From positions 992,001 through 1,056,000 of the forward strand of contig NZ_JACVAI010000002.1 in the NCBI RefSeq assembly GCF_014851765.1: a stretch of DNA of 64,000 nucleotides, written 5' to 3'. Within the stretch, counting starts at the first letter, position 1, and every line of letters starts with the position of its first letter. Below the pieces are notes generated by a model, which worked only from the letters and a program-made list of their open reading frames with translations, was not told where the DNA came from and made no database searches. This stretch comes from Pseudomonas sp. PDM04. Lineage in GTDB: Bacteria > Pseudomonadota > Gammaproteobacteria > Pseudomonadales > Pseudomonadaceae. The position numbers were made by a program, and so were the translations under genes. Of the stretch, positions 28,899 through 38,233 are shown in pieces.

Positions 28899-29681
28899 TC
28901 AGGATTGGTTCGCCGCAAACTGCGAAGGCGCGACGCCCAGTTCGCGGCGGAACATGTCGCTGAAGCTGCTGGGCGAATAACCCAGTTCCCGGGCGATGGT
29001 GCTGACGGCCACGCCCTGGATCAGCTCGGCTGCCGCGATGGCCAGTTGCACCTGACGACGCCACTCGGCGAAGCCCATGCCCAGGCCGTCCTTGAACAGC
29101 CGCGCCAGGGTGCGCACGCTGGCGCCGGCGTTTTCGGCGTGCTGTTCGAAGGGGATGTCCAGCGACGGTGCGGCCATGACGGCCTGGCACAGGTTCATCA
29201 GGCGCCGGTCGGAGTCGTCGGGCAAGGGGATTTTCAACCGCGAACGCCTGGCTCGTTGCAGTTCAAGCAGCGCCAGGCCGACCAGCGCCTCGTAATACTC
29301 CGGTGCACCGTCATCCCCCTGTTCCACCAGCCCGACAATCAGCTCGCGCAGCAGGCCGCCGACCTCGATCACCTGGACCGTGGCATCCAGGGTTGCCGCC
29401 AATGCCGGGCGCAGGTAGATGTTGCGCATCTGCAGGTCCGACACCACACGTATCCCATGAGGCACACCGGGAGGCAGCCACACGGCCCGTTGCGGCGGCA
29501 CCACCAGGGCTTCGTGCGGGGTTTCGACCCACATCACCCCGCTCATCGCATACAGCAACTGGCCCCAGGCATGCTCGTGCGGCTCGATGTACAAGCCGCG
29601 CGGATAGGTGCGTGCCAGCGGTTGCACGGGCACATCGGTGTCGCTCAGGTCAGGGGGGGCGGCAAGGGCCATGGGCAGCAA
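28899..29681 (-). CDS. AraC family transcriptional regulator with cupin domain
   Basis: A 260-residue DNA-binding regulator. Residues about 20-90 form a cupin-type sensor (GLYIEPHEHAWGQLLYAMSG, then VVPPQRAVWLPPGVPHGI). The C-terminal 100 residues hold the two helix-turn-helix motifs: SVRTLARLFKDGLGMGFAEWRR and VSTIARELGYSPSSFSDMFRRELG (separate motifs). This arrangement is common in regulators that control a divergent or adjacent transporter or dehydrogenase. It reads toward the XapX-dehydrogenase pair, from which it is separated by a REPIN. Target and ligand unknown. The start could also be MALAAPP, three codons in. Confidence 0.88.
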   Translation of the reverse strand: MLPMALAAPPDLSDTDVPVQPLARTYPRGLYIEPHEHAWGQLLYAMSGVMWVETPHEALVVPPQRAVWLPPGVPHGIRVVSDLQMRNIYLRPALAATLDATVQVIEVGGLLRELIVGLVEQGDDGAPEYYEALVGLALLELQRARRSRLKIPLPDDSDRRLMNLCQAVMAAPSLDIPFEQHAENAGASVRTLARLFKDGLGMGFAEWRRQVQLAIAAAELIQGVAVSTIARELGYSPSSFSDMFRRELGVAPSQFAANQS

Positions 29682-29817
29682 TCATTGGGCTTTCTGAAGC
29701 CTGCATGGTAACCAGCCGCACGCCCCGTCGCCACTCGCAGCCACCGTCTGACAATCCGACTGAATTTTCCGCGACCCGCACGATCCTTCTATTACTACAG
29801 GGAGGAATACGGGTTTT

Positions 29818-30045
29818 ATGAACAACGCAAAACTTTTCGTGATTGAGTACACCCTTCATGGCGCCCCCAAGTCGTTCATTATCCGCCTGGACAAGATGGA
29901 TAATGCCGAGGCCTGGCACTGGGCGAGCTGCGACGCCGGCGTGGGTCGGATTCCACGCTTTGGCCGGGAGAAGGTGCAAAAGACCAGCAAGCCGATGGCT
30001 GAAAAGTTCGGCGTGGAGAACGTCAAGTGGCGCCCGGCGAACTGA
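29818..30045 (+). CDS. small conserved protein, probably DUF6555 family
   Basis: A 75-residue soluble protein (MNNAKLFVIEYTLHGAPKSF at the start, EAWHWASCDAGVGRIPRFGR in the middle). I recall near-identical proteins in many Pseudomonas genomes, classed as DUF6555, from memory only. No transmembrane segment or catalytic motif is visible. It has a GGGAGGAA ribosome site and a strong terminator 48 bases after the stop, so it is expressed as a single small gene. Function unknown. Confidence 0.75.
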   Translation: MNNAKLFVIEYTLHGAPKSFIIRLDKMDNAEAWHWASCDAGVGRIPRFGREKVQKTSKPMAEKFGVENVKWRPAN

Positions 30046-30093
30046 TCGATGAAAGGTGATTCGAGCGATCGGTGATCCGCGCCTGAAACGGCG

Positions 30094-30122
30094 AGTGGAG
30101 CCTGAACAGGCTCCACTTTTTT
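30094..30122 (+). terminator. rho-independent terminator
   Basis: GTGGAGCCT GAAC AGGCTCCAC followed by six T on the plus strand. It ends the DUF6555-like gene and lies just beyond the stop of the convergent metallothionein gene. Confidence 0.93.
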
Positions 30123-30133
30123 ATGCGTGGCCG

Positions 30134-30298
30134 CTAGCCATGGGCGCACTTGCAGCCTTTGCTCGAGCACGCCTCACCGTGCTCGTGATGCTTGGCGCAG
30201 GCTTCGCAGCAGTAGTGCTTGCCGTGGCGGGCAATGGGATGCGCGCCCAGTTTGCAGGAACATTTGGGGCAGTCGCAGGTACTTTCGCTATCGATCAT
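30134..30298 (-). CDS. bmtA: bacterial metallothionein
   Basis: A 54-residue cytoplasmic metal-binding protein (MIDSESTCDCPKCSCKLG at the start). It has ten cysteines (8, 10, 13, 15, 30, 31, 34, 44, 49, 51) and seven histidines. The pattern C-x-C-x2-C-x-C, then HYCCEACA, then GEAC...GCKC matches SmtA/PmtA-type bacterial metallothioneins, which bind zinc, cadmium or copper in a four-metal cluster. The ATG at 30298 has GGAG eight bases upstream. It is short enough to be missed by a length cut-off. No smtB-type repressor lies next to it, so regulation is not evident. Confidence 0.92.
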   Translation of the reverse strand: MIDSESTCDCPKCSCKLGAHPIARHGKHYCCEACAKHHEHGEACSSKGCKCAHG

Positions 30299-30381
30299 GA
30301 GTCTGACTCCGTGGTGTGGTCGTCCGGTCTCGCGAATACGATCCGTCTTCTCAGTTTAGGAGTCGCTGCACGAAGCGGAGT

Positions 30382-30840
30382 TCAAGCGGTGCGGGTACTG
30401 CTGCGGTACATGAACACCAGCGCCAGTCCCAGCAACACCATCGCCAGGATCCGACTGCCCGACAGCTCGATCGACGGGTTGCCCAGCCAGCCGAAGTTGT
30501 CGATCAGCATGCCCATGCCCAGTTGCCCGACGATCACCGCCACCGTCGCCACGGCCGTACCGACCCGCGGCACCGCACCGACCATGACCATCATGTACAC
30601 CACCCCGAACAACGCGCCGCTGAGTTGCCATTTCGGCACGTCGAGCAGGGTCACGGCATGGGCCGGTTCGAAGAACAGGATAAGCAACCCGGTGCTCACC
30701 GCGCCCACCACGAAGGTCAGCAGACTGCTGCGCAAAACACCGACGGTCTCGCCCAGGCGCCCGTTGATTGCGGCCTGCACGCTCAGCACCGCACCGGCGG
30801 CCACGACCACCACCAACAACATAATCAGATTCATCATCAA
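30382..30840 (-). CDS. YdcZ (DUF606) family DMT half-transporter
   Basis: A 152-residue inner-membrane protein with five hydrophobic helices. Family marks are VLSVQAAINGRLGETVG near the start, LLDVPKWQLSGALFGVVYMM, and GQLGMGMLIDNFGWLG. Such five-helix members of the drug/metabolite transporter superfamily often work as pairs. Its ATG overlaps the stop of the upstream partner gene by four bases, which implies co-translation and probably a heterodimer. Substrate unknown. Confidence 0.87.
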   Translation of the reverse strand: MMMNLIMLLVVVVAAGAVLSVQAAINGRLGETVGVLRSSLLTFVVGAVSTGLLILFFEPAHAVTLLDVPKWQLSGALFGVVYMMVMVGAVPRVGTAVATVAVIVGQLGMGMLIDNFGWLGNPSIELSGSRILAMVLLGLALVFMYRSSTRTA

Positions 30841-31337
30841 CCCCGAGCGATCAGAACAAGTGCCGCGACAATCAACAGCAACGCCAGCCAGCGCTCACCG
30901 TTGACTTTCTTGCGGGTGGCGCCGAACCAGCCGAAATGGTCGATCAGCACGCTTTTGCCCACCTGGCCGGACAGGATCGCGATCATCGTCATGGCAATGC
31001 CGATGTGCGGCGTGGCCAGGGTCAGCACCACCACGTACATCGGTCCCAGGAAACCGCCGATCAACTGCCAGCGCGGCAGGTCGCCGAGGGCCGGCCCCTT
31101 TTGCGGGCCACTGAACAACAGCAACAGGAACAGAATCGCCGAGCCGACACCGAAGATGCTCAGGGTCGCCCACAGGTGACCGACCTGCCCGCCCAGCGGC
31201 CCGAGCAACCCGGCCTCCACGGACAGGCCCATACCGGCGAGGATGACCAGGGGCAACAGCAACAGGCGCAGCCCGGGTTTGGTTTTGGACGTCGTGACGA
31301 CGCTGACGTCGTCGATTGAAGAAGATTGCATTTGCAA
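30837..31337 (-). CDS. YdcZ (DUF606) family DMT half-transporter, partner
   Basis: A 166-residue inner-membrane protein with five helices after a 20-residue polar N-terminus. GLLGPLGGQVGHLWATL, LGDLPRWQLIGGFLGPMYV and GQVGKSVLIDHFGWFG align with the same positions of the following gene, so the two are ancient duplicates. It is the first gene of the pair. The divergent LysR gene starts 209 bases away, across a perfect REPIN, and is the obvious candidate regulator. Confidence 0.87.
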   Translation of the reverse strand: MQMQSSSIDDVSVVTTSKTKPGLRLLLLPLVILAGMGLSVEAGLLGPLGGQVGHLWATLSIFGVGSAILFLLLLFSGPQKGPALGDLPRWQLIGGFLGPMYVVVLTLATPHIGIAMTMIAILSGQVGKSVLIDHFGWFGATRKKVNGERWLALLLIVAALVLIARG

Positions 31338-31365
31338 GGCACCTACCGTTGAAACAACGAAAACC

Positions 31366-31457
31366 CTGTGGGAGCGAGCCTGCTCGCGATAGCGGTGGGT
31401 CAGTCGATATCAATTCACCTGACAGACCGCTATCGCGAGCAGGCTCGCTCCCACAGG
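31366..31457. repeat. perfect REPIN
   Basis: Two 32-base arms (beginning CCTGTGGGAGCGAGCCTG and ending AGGCTCGCTCCCACAGG) are exact reverse complements around a 28-base loop. Exact arms suggest a recently moved or actively maintained copy. Confidence 0.95.
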
Positions 31458-31546
31458 TTGTGCGCCATTATCCTGTGGTGTCGCTTTGCAATAAATGGGA
31501 GCATCCTGACAACACTTTTGCGCAACTCGCACAGCAGGATGAATCC

Positions 31547-32482
31547 ATGCACGGCCTCAACGAACTGGGCTTCAAAGCCCTTCGACTGTTTGTCGCGGTA
31601 CTCGACCACGGCAGTTTTTCCGAAGTCGCCCGTCGCGAAGGCCTGGCGCCGTCGTCGATTTCCCGGCAGATCCAGTTGATGGAGCAGGCGCTGAGCCAGC
31701 AATTGCTCTACCGCCATACCCGCGCAGTCACGCCCACCGAAGCCGGGCGCATGCTCGGGCATCATGCGCGGCTGGTGCTGGTACAACTGGAAGAAGCCGA
31801 GCAAGCCTTGCAGGAACAGCAAAGCGAACCCACGGGACTGGTCCGGCTCAACGCGCCGGTGGTGTTCGGGCAACGCCACCTGACTCCCTGGCTCGGGCGC
31901 CTGTGCGAGCGCTATCCGAAACTGCAACTGGATATCCAGCAGACCGACAGCTACATCGACCCGCTGCAGGAAGGCGCCGACCTGCTGTTCCGGATTGGCC
32001 CGCTGCACGATTCCAGCATGCAGGCTCGCATACTCGCGCCCCATCGCTTTCAGGTGGCGGCCAGCCCGGCCTACCTCGAACGCCATGGCACCCCGCAACA
32101 CCCCGCCGACCTGGCGGCGCATCAATGCCTGGCCTACAAGGGCGTCACCGGCCAGCAGCGCTGGTTTTTCCGCCAGGGCCAGGGGGACTGGACGCCGTAC
32201 TCGGTCAGGGGGCCGATCACCGGCAACCACGCCGACACCCTGACCCAGGCCGCCGAACAAGGCCTGGGGCTGGTGATGTTTCCGTCCTGGTTGATTGGCG
32301 AGGCGGTGCGCAACGGCACGCTGGTGCCTGTGCTGGGCAATTACCAGGTGTCCAACAGCCTGGAGCCGCAACAGATCGCCGTGCTCTGGCCAGGGAGCCG
32401 CCGGTTGTCGGTGAAGGTGCGCACGGTGATCGATTTCTTTGTCGAGTGCTTCGGGCCGGTGCCCTATTGGGAGAGGCCCTAG
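31547..32482 (+). CDS. LysR family transcriptional regulator
   Basis: A 311-residue regulator. The winged HTH is in residues about 10-65 (ALRLFVAVLDHGSFSEVARRE, then SSISRQIQLMEQAL, given as parts). The effector-binding domain begins near residue 95 (GLVRLNAPVVFGQRHLTPWLG). It resembles the subgroup related to DmlR/AaeR-type regulators that usually control a divergent gene. The ATG at 31547 has AGGA seven bases upstream; the longer frame to 31316 would run through the REPIN. It is divergent from the ydcZ pair and probably controls it. Confidence 0.88.
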   Translation: MHGLNELGFKALRLFVAVLDHGSFSEVARREGLAPSSISRQIQLMEQALSQQLLYRHTRAVTPTEAGRMLGHHARLVLVQLEEAEQALQEQQSEPTGLVRLNAPVVFGQRHLTPWLGRLCERYPKLQLDIQQTDSYIDPLQEGADLLFRIGPLHDSSMQARILAPHRFQVAASPAYLERHGTPQHPADLAAHQCLAYKGVTGQQRWFFRQGQGDWTPYSVRGPITGNHADTLTQAAEQGLGLVMFPSWLIGEAVRNGTLVPVLGNYQVSNSLEPQQIAVLWPGSRRLSVKVRTVIDFFVECFGPVPYWERP

Positions 32483-32499
32483 CTCAGGCACCCCATCCA

Positions 32500-32546
32500 A
32501 GGTGGGAGCGACGGTGCGACGACTCGCCTTGCTCGCTCCCACACAG
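32500..32546. repeat. degenerate REP hairpin
   Basis: AGGTGGGAGCGACGGTGCGA and GCCTTGCTCGCTCCCACA form a hairpin between the convergent LysR and chemoreceptor genes, a likely bidirectional stop. Confidence 0.7.
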
Positions 32547-32551
32547 GTCGC

Positions 32552-34234
32552 TTAGATGCGGAACTGCCCCACCAGGCTGCCCAGGCGCTGACCGAGGTCC
32601 GCCAGACTGCGGGACGTCTGCGCACCGAGCTGGGTTTCACCGGCGACGTTATCCACGGCCTCGGCGATCTGATGCACGCTGCGGTTGATCTCTTCGGCCA
32701 CGGCGGTCTGCTCTTCGGCGGCGCTGGCGATCTGCGCGTTCATCGAGTTGATGGTGGCGATCAGTTGCGCCATGGTGTCCAGCGACGCCCCGGCTTCATT
32801 GGCCTGGGCCGAGGTGCCGTCGCCGGCCTCGCTGGAACGGCGCATCGCCTCCACCGCCGACTGGGTGCCGGCCTGCAAGCGGTCGATCATGCCCTGGATT
32901 TCCTGGGTACTGATCTGCGTGCGACTGGCCAGCGCACGGACCTCATCGGCCACCACCGCAAAACCACGCCCGGCTTCACCGGCACGGGCCGCTTCGATGG
33001 CGGCGTTGAGCGCCAGCAGGTTGGTCTGTTCGGCAATCGAACGAATCACCCCGAGCACACTGACAATCGATGCCACGTCCTTCTGCAGGCTGTCGAGGGA
33101 CACCCCGCTGCTGCGGATGTCGTCGACCAGCGCATGGATCTTCACGATGCTGCCGGCCACCACGCGCTTGGCGGCCTGGCCTTCCTCGTCGGTCTGCTGG
33201 GCGGCGACGGCGGCGTTCTGCGCGCTCTTGGCCACTTCCTGGGCAGCCGCCGACATCTCATTGATCGCCGTGGCGACCTGATCGGTCTCGTGGCGCTGAC
33301 GCTCCATCGCCTGATCCGAGCGATGGGCCTGGTCCGAGACCTGATGCACCAGCCCGGTCAGTTGCGACGTCATTTCGGTGATCTGGCGCACCAGGCCGTG
33401 GATCTTGTCGACGAAACGGTTGAACGAACCGGCGAGTTCGCCCAGTTCATCCTGGCTGGTGATGGTCAGGCGTCGGGTCAGGTCGCCCTCGCCGGCTGCG
33501 ATGTCATCGAGGTTGGCTTTCATCAGGTGCAACGGCCGCAGGATGGTGTTGGCCAGCAGCATGCCCGCGGCGGCAATCACCAGCAGTACCACGGCGGCGA
33601 TGCCGATGATGCTCAGCAATACGCCCTCCATGCGTTCCTTGACCTTGGCTTCGACCACCGCCACCTGCGCCTCGATACCGTCGAGGTTGACCGAGGTGCC
33701 GACCGCCATGTCCCATTTGGCCAGGTACTCGGTGTAGCCGAGTTTGGGCACCAGCACCGCATTGTTGCTGGGCAGTGGCGAGCTGTATTGCAGGTAGTGG
33801 GTGCCGTCCTTGGCGACCTGCACCAGGTCGCGGTTGACGTAGACGCCGTTCGGATCACGGTTGTCCTTGAAGCTCTTGCCCACGCCTTCGGGGCTGTTGG
33901 CCTTGAACAGGCGCACGGTGTTGGAGTCGTAGCCGAAGAAGTAGCCTTCCTTGTCGTAACTGATGTTCGACAGCAGCTTGATCACTTGCGCCCGCGCCGC
34001 GTCATCGCCTGGCGCGGCGGCGTCGTAGAGCGGCTTGATCGCCGTCATGGCCACGGCCACGTAGCTTTTCAGCGTGTCCTTGGCATTACTGAGCAAGCGT
34101 TCGCGCGTCTCCTCGACTTCCTTGCGCGCCTGTTCCTGCAGCACGAAAAACGTGGTAAGGCTGATGACCAGCGCAAAGAGCAACACCGGGAGAACGGCAA
34201 GGGACAGGACTTTAGCCTTCAGGCTCATGCGCAT
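32552..34234 (-). CDS. methyl-accepting chemotaxis protein, single-Cache type
   Basis: A 560-residue inner-membrane chemoreceptor. TM1 is about residues 9-31 and TM2 about 206-228 ([19 protein letters not shown]). Between them is a periplasmic sCache domain with the marks [12 protein letters not shown] and [17 protein letters not shown]; this class binds small carboxylates in several studied receptors. A HAMP domain follows ([15 protein letters not shown]), then the signalling domain with the conserved tip ([19 protein letters not shown], given as one motif). The end, [10 protein letters not shown], lacks a CheR-binding pentapeptide. Ligand unknown; the neighbouring transporter may hint at it. 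Confidence 0.92.
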   Translation of the reverse strand: MRMSLKAKVLSLAVLPVLLFALVISLTTFFVLQEQARKEVEETRERLLSNAKDTLKSYVAVAMTAIKPLYDAAAPGDDAARAQVIKLLSNISYDKEGYFFGYDSNTVRLFKANSPEGVGKSFKDNRDPNGVYVNRDLVQVAKDGTHYLQYSSPLPSNNAVLVPKLGYTEYLAKWDMAVGTSVNLDGIEAQVAVVEAKVKERMEGVLLSIIGIAAVVLLVIAAAGMLLANTILRPLHLMKANLDDIAAGEGDLTRRLTITSQDELGELAGSFNRFVDKIHGLVRQITEMTSQLTGLVHQVSDQAHRSDQAMERQRHETDQVATAINEMSAAAQEVAKSAQNAAVAAQQTDEEGQAAKRVVAGSIVKIHALVDDIRSSGVSLDSLQKDVASIVSVLGVIRSIAEQTNLLALNAAIEAARAGEAGRGFAVVADEVRALASRTQISTQEIQGMIDRLQAGTQSAVEAMRRSSEAGDGTSAQANEAGASLDTMAQLIATINSMNAQIASAAEEQTAVAEEINRSVHQIAEAVDNVAGETQLGAQTSRSLADLGQRLGSLVGQFRI

Positions 34235-34334
34235 GACGGATCACTCTTTTGAATTTATTGGCGTGGTCAAAGGGTATAACGGCACGCCGGGTCAAAAGTT
34301 GAGTCAGGTCATGACTGTGAAGATCAGCGCCCCC

Positions 34335-34437
34335 CCTGTAGGAGCGAGCTTGCTCGCGAAGGTGGTCAACGATAACGCTGGACATCTGATACCCAGCGGT
34401 GGTCTTGCGTCCTTCGCGAGCAAGCTCGCTCCTACAG
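34335..34437. repeat. REPIN, AGCTTGCTCG sub-type
   Basis: CCTGTAGGAGCGAGCTTGCT at 34335 and its inverse (GAGCAAGCTCGCTCCTACAG) ending at 34437. The core differs from the common AGCCTGCTCG type at two palindromic positions (GTAGGAGC..CTTG), so both arms changed together. Confidence 0.9.
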
Positions 34438-34453
34438 AAGAGTGGCGCGCTGG

Positions 34454-35773
34454 TCAGAGGACCATCGCGGCCACCCAGCCGAATGCCAGCAGCGGCAGGT
34501 TGTAATGCAGGAAGGTCGGGACCACGGTGTCCCAGATGTGGTGGTGCTGACCATCGATGTTCAGGCCGGAAGTCGGACCCAGCGTCGAGTCCGAAGCGGG
34601 TGAACCGGCGTCGCCCAAGGCTCCGGCGGTGCCGACGATGCACACGATGGCGATCGGGCTGAACCCCAGTTGCACGCACAGCGGCACGAAGATCGCGGCG
34701 AGGATGGGCACGGTGGAGAACGACGAACCGATGCCCATGGTCACCAGCAGGCCGACCAGCAACATCAACAACGCGCCGACGCCCTGGCTGTGCCCGATCC
34801 ACGCCGCCGACGCTTCGACCAGCGTCTGCACCTGGCCGGTGGCTTTCATCACCTCGGCGAAACCCGAGGCGGCGATCATGATGAAACCGATCATCGCCAT
34901 CATCTTCATGCCTTCGGTGAACAGATCGTCGGTCTCGCGCCACTTGACGATGCCCGACACCGAGAAGATCAGGAACCCCACCAGCGCGCCGATGATCATC
35001 GAGTCCAGCAACAGCTGGATGATGAAGGCCGCCGCGATGGCCACGCCGGCCACCATCAGGCTCAACGGGTTGTACGTGACCGCGACCTGCTCGACCTGTT
35101 CGATCCTGGCCAGATCGTAGACGCGTTTCTTGCGGTAACTGATAAAGGCGACCGCCAACCCCACCAGCATGCCCAGCGCCGGAATGCCCATGGCATGGGT
35201 GACGTTGATGCCGCTGATGTCCACGCCGCTGCGGGCCACGTTGGCCAGGAGGATTTCATTGAGAAAAATGTTGCCGAAACCCACCGGCAGGAACATGTAC
35301 GGGGTGATCAGGCCGAACGTCATGACGCAGGCGATCAACCGGCGATCGAGTTGCAGCTTGGTCAGCACATACAACAGCGGCGGGACCAGCAACGGAATAA
35401 AAGCGATATGTATCGGCAGAATGTTCTGTGAAGCGATGGCCACCCCCCACAGCAAACCGATCAACAGCCATTTGACCTGGCGACCGCCCGTAGCGTGTTG
35501 TCGATCGACCATGGCCAGGGCCTTGTCCGCCAGCGCATGGGCCAGGCCGGATTTGGCAATCGCCACCGCGAAAGCGCCGAGCAAGGCGTAGGACAGCGCC
35601 ACCGTCGCCCCACCGCCCAGGCCGCTGTTGAACGCCTTGAGAGTGGCGTCGATGCCCAGGCCGCCGCTCAGGCCACCGACCAGTGCGCCGACAATCAGCG
35701 CGATCACAACGTGCACGCGGGACAGGCTGAGTATCAGCATGACGCCGACCGCGGCAATTACAGCATTAATCAT
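34454..35773 (-). CDS. YuiF-type secondary transporter (Na+/H+ antiporter family, COG2056)
   Basis: A 439-residue inner-membrane protein with about eleven helices. It begins [19 protein letters not shown]. Family marks are [36 protein letters not shown] and, near the end, [20 protein letters not shown], a substrate- or ion-binding signature in this group. Members have been named Na+/H+ antiporters, but genomic work has also linked this family to amino-acid (histidine) uptake. GAGGTAACG directly before the ATG at 35773 fixes the start. It lies between two chemoreceptors, and is transcribed in the same direction as the first. Confidence 0.85.
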   Translation of the reverse strand: MINAVIAAVGVMLILSLSRVHVVIALIVGALVGGLSGGLGIDATLKAFNSGLGGGATVALSYALLGAFAVAIAKSGLAHALADKALAMVDRQHATGGRQVKWLLIGLLWGVAIASQNILPIHIAFIPLLVPPLLYVLTKLQLDRRLIACVMTFGLITPYMFLPVGFGNIFLNEILLANVARSGVDISGINVTHAMGIPALGMLVGLAVAFISYRKKRVYDLARIEQVEQVAVTYNPLSLMVAGVAIAAAFIIQLLLDSMIIGALVGFLIFSVSGIVKWRETDDLFTEGMKMMAMIGFIMIAASGFAEVMKATGQVQTLVEASAAWIGHSQGVGALLMLLVGLLVTMGIGSSFSTVPILAAIFVPLCVQLGFSPIAIVCIVGTAGALGDAGSPASDSTLGPTSGLNIDGQHHHIWDTVVPTFLHYNLPLLAFGWVAAMVL

Positions 35774-35962
35774 CGTTACCTCAAGGCAGGCGAAAAGCGT
35801 CCGGCCGGCAGTCTGCGATGAGCGGCCAGCGGATACGGAATCGGGTTTTATCAGAGGGCGGGCACTTTGCAGCAAGCGCGCACCGGCTGCAACCCTCAAG
35901 AAAGTCGATTGTGCGCCGCTATAGTGCAAAGTCTTGGATATTTATCGAATAAGGACAGCTCC

Positions 35963-38110
35963 ATGTCACCGCGACAACTTTCCATCCAATGGAAAATCAC
36001 CCTCCTCGCCGGCCTTTGCCTGGCGGGTATCGTGACCTTGCTGGTCGGGCTTTCGCTGTATCGCATGGAGCACAGCTCCGAGCTGGTGAAAGCCTCGAGC
36101 ATGGAGATGCTGACCGAAGCGGCCCAGGCCCGTATCGAATCCCAGGGCGAGGTCCAGGCGCTGAGTATTCGCCGCCAGTTCATGGATGCCTATCAGTATG
36201 GCCATGGCTTTTCACGGCAGGTGCTGTTCCTGCGCGATCAGGCGGAAAAGCGCTTCCTCGATGCCTTCGACCTGCGTGAGGACCTGACCCGCCAGGTCAA
36301 GTCGGCGCTGCAGGCCAACCCGGACCTGCTGGGCCTGTCCCTGGTGTTCGAGCCCAATGCGCTGGACGGCAAGGACGAACTGTTCGCCGAGCAAGCGGAA
36401 CTGGGCAGTAACGACAAGGGCCGCTTCGCGCTGTACTGGTCGCAACCGACACCCGGCAAGTTGACCTCGATGGCGCTGCCGGAAAGCGACATCTTCGACA
36501 CCCGCACCGGGCCCAGCGGCGAGCCCGCCAACACCTGGTTCACCTGCCCGCGGACCTCGCTCAAACCCTGTGTGATCGAACCTTACTTCTACAAGATCGA
36601 CGGCCAGGACGTGCTGATGACCAGCATCGTGTTCCCGTTGATGCTCAACGGCAAAGTCATCGCCTCACTGTCCGTGGACCTCAACCTCAACAGCCTGCAG
36701 GCGGTCAGTCAGGACGTGAGCAAGAAACTCTATGACGGCCAGACCCGCGTCAGCATCGTCAGCCCGGCCGGCCTGCTCGCCGGCTACAGCCCGGATGCCG
36801 GCAAGCTCGGCCAGCGCCTGGAGGCCGTGGACAAGACCAATGGCACCGAACTGACCCACCTGCTGGCGGCCAGCCGCACAACCACCAGCCTGCACAGCGA
36901 ACATCAGTTGAAAGTGCTGTCGCCCTTCCAGGCGATCCCCGATGGCAAGCCCTGGGGCGTGTTGCTCGATGTGCCGGAAAAAGTCCTGGTCGGCCCGGCC
37001 GAAACGCTGAAGAAACAACTGGACGACAACAACACCACAGGCAGCCTGATTGAACTGGGCCTGGGCGTCCTCGCGGCGCTGATCGGTCTGGTGCTGGTGT
37101 GGTTGATGGCACGCAGCGTGACCCGACCGATCCTGGGCGTGGCGCACATGCTCGAAGACATCGCCAGCGGCGAAGGCGACCTGACCCGTCGGCTGGCCTA
37201 CGACAAGCCGGATGAACTGGGCCAGTTGGCCGGCTGGTTCAACCGTTTTCTCGACAAGCTGCAACCGATCATCGCCGACGTCAAAAGCTCGGTACAGGAC
37301 GCCCGCAACACGGCGGACCAATCCTCCGCCATCGCCACGCAAACCAGCGCCGGCATGGAACAGCAATACCGCCAGGTCGACCAGGTGGCGACCGCCTCCC
37401 ACGAAATGAGCGCCACCGCCCAGGACGTCGCCCGCAGCGCGGCGCAGGCGGCACAGGCGGCCAGGGAGGCAGATCAGGCGACCCGTCGCGGATTGACGGT
37501 GATCGACCAGACCACCAGCAGCATCGATCACCTGGCCGACGACATGAGCGCCGCCATGGTGCAGGTCGAAGGGCTGGCGGCCAACAGCGAGAAAATCGGG
37601 TCGGTGCTGGAAGTGATACGTGCCATCGCCGAGCAGACCAACCTGCTGGCCCTCAACGCCGCCATCGAAGCGGCCCGCGCCGGTGAAGCCGGACGCGGTT
37701 TCGCCGTGGTCGCCGACGAAGTGCGCAACCTGGCGCAACGCACCCAGGCGTCGGTTGAAGAAACCCGTCTGGTGATCGAACAGCTGCAAAGCGGCACCCG
37801 GGATGTCGTGGGGTCGATGAACAACAGCCATCGCCAGGCCCAGGGCAGCGTCGAACAAGTCAGCCACGCCGTGACGGCGTTACGCCAGATCGGCGACGCG
37901 GTCACCGTGATCAGCGACATGAACCTGCAGATTGCGAGCGCCGCCGAACAGCAAAGCGCGGTCGCGGAAGAGATCAACAGCAACGTCGCGACGATTCGCG
38001 ATGTCACCGAATCGCTGTCGGGGCAGGCCAATGAATCGGCCCGGGTGAGCCAGTCGCTCAATAGCCTGGCGAACCAGCAGCAGGGGTTGATGGACCAGTT
38101 CCGCGTCTGA
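35963..38110 (+). CDS. methyl-accepting chemotaxis protein, double-Cache type
   Basis: A 715-residue inner-membrane chemoreceptor. TM1 is residues 11-30 ([20 protein letters not shown]) and TM2 is near residue 365 ([20 protein letters not shown]). The large periplasmic part is a dCache domain, with [18 protein letters not shown] near its middle. Its length and layout recall TlpQ/McpU-type polyamine and histamine receptors of pseudomonads, but I cannot confirm ligand residues. HAMP ([14 protein letters not shown]) and a full signalling domain follow. AAGGA seven bases upstream of the ATG at 35963 sets the start. No C-terminal pentapeptide. Confidence 0.92.
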   Translation: MSPRQLSIQWKITLLAGLCLAGIVTLLVGLSLYRMEHSSELVKASSMEMLTEAAQARIESQGEVQALSIRRQFMDAYQYGHGFSRQVLFLRDQAEKRFLDAFDLREDLTRQVKSALQANPDLLGLSLVFEPNALDGKDELFAEQAELGSNDKGRFALYWSQPTPGKLTSMALPESDIFDTRTGPSGEPANTWFTCPRTSLKPCVIEPYFYKIDGQDVLMTSIVFPLMLNGKVIASLSVDLNLNSLQAVSQDVSKKLYDGQTRVSIVSPAGLLAGYSPDAGKLGQRLEAVDKTNGTELTHLLAASRTTTSLHSEHQLKVLSPFQAIPDGKPWGVLLDVPEKVLVGPAETLKKQLDDNNTTGSLIELGLGVLAALIGLVLVWLMARSVTRPILGVAHMLEDIASGEGDLTRRLAYDKPDELGQLAGWFNRFLDKLQPIIADVKSSVQDARNTADQSSAIATQTSAGMEQQYRQVDQVATASHEMSATAQDVARSAAQAAQAAREADQATRRGLTVIDQTTSSIDHLADDMSAAMVQVEGLAANSEKIGSVLEVIRAIAEQTNLLALNAAIEAARAGEAGRGFAVVADEVRNLAQRTQASVEETRLVIEQLQSGTRDVVGSMNNSHRQAQGSVEQVSHAVTALRQIGDAVTVISDMNLQIASAAEQQSAVAEEINSNVATIRDVTESLSGQANESARVSQSLNSLANQQQGLMDQFRV

Positions 38111-38180
38111 AGTGCAAACCCGGAACACTGAGTGAGCCTGGCGATGGCGGTGGGTCAGTCGACGAAGAGGTCGACGGTAC

Positions 38181-38216
38181 AGGCCTCATCGCGAGCAGGC
38201 TCGCTCCCACAGGGCT
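38181..38216. repeat. REP sequence with decayed partner
   Basis: CATCGCGAGCAGGCTCGC and flanks form an intact arm; a weak opposite arm (GAGCCTGGCGATGGCGG) lies near 38136. Between the convergent chemoreceptor and sensor-kinase genes. Confidence 0.75.
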
Positions 38217-38233
38217 GACCGGTGGAGCGCAGA

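Noticed and set aside
30056..30904. A 282-codon plus-strand frame over the metallothionein and YdcZ genes
   Set aside because: It runs through the terminator hairpin at 30094 and is antisense to two recognisable genes.
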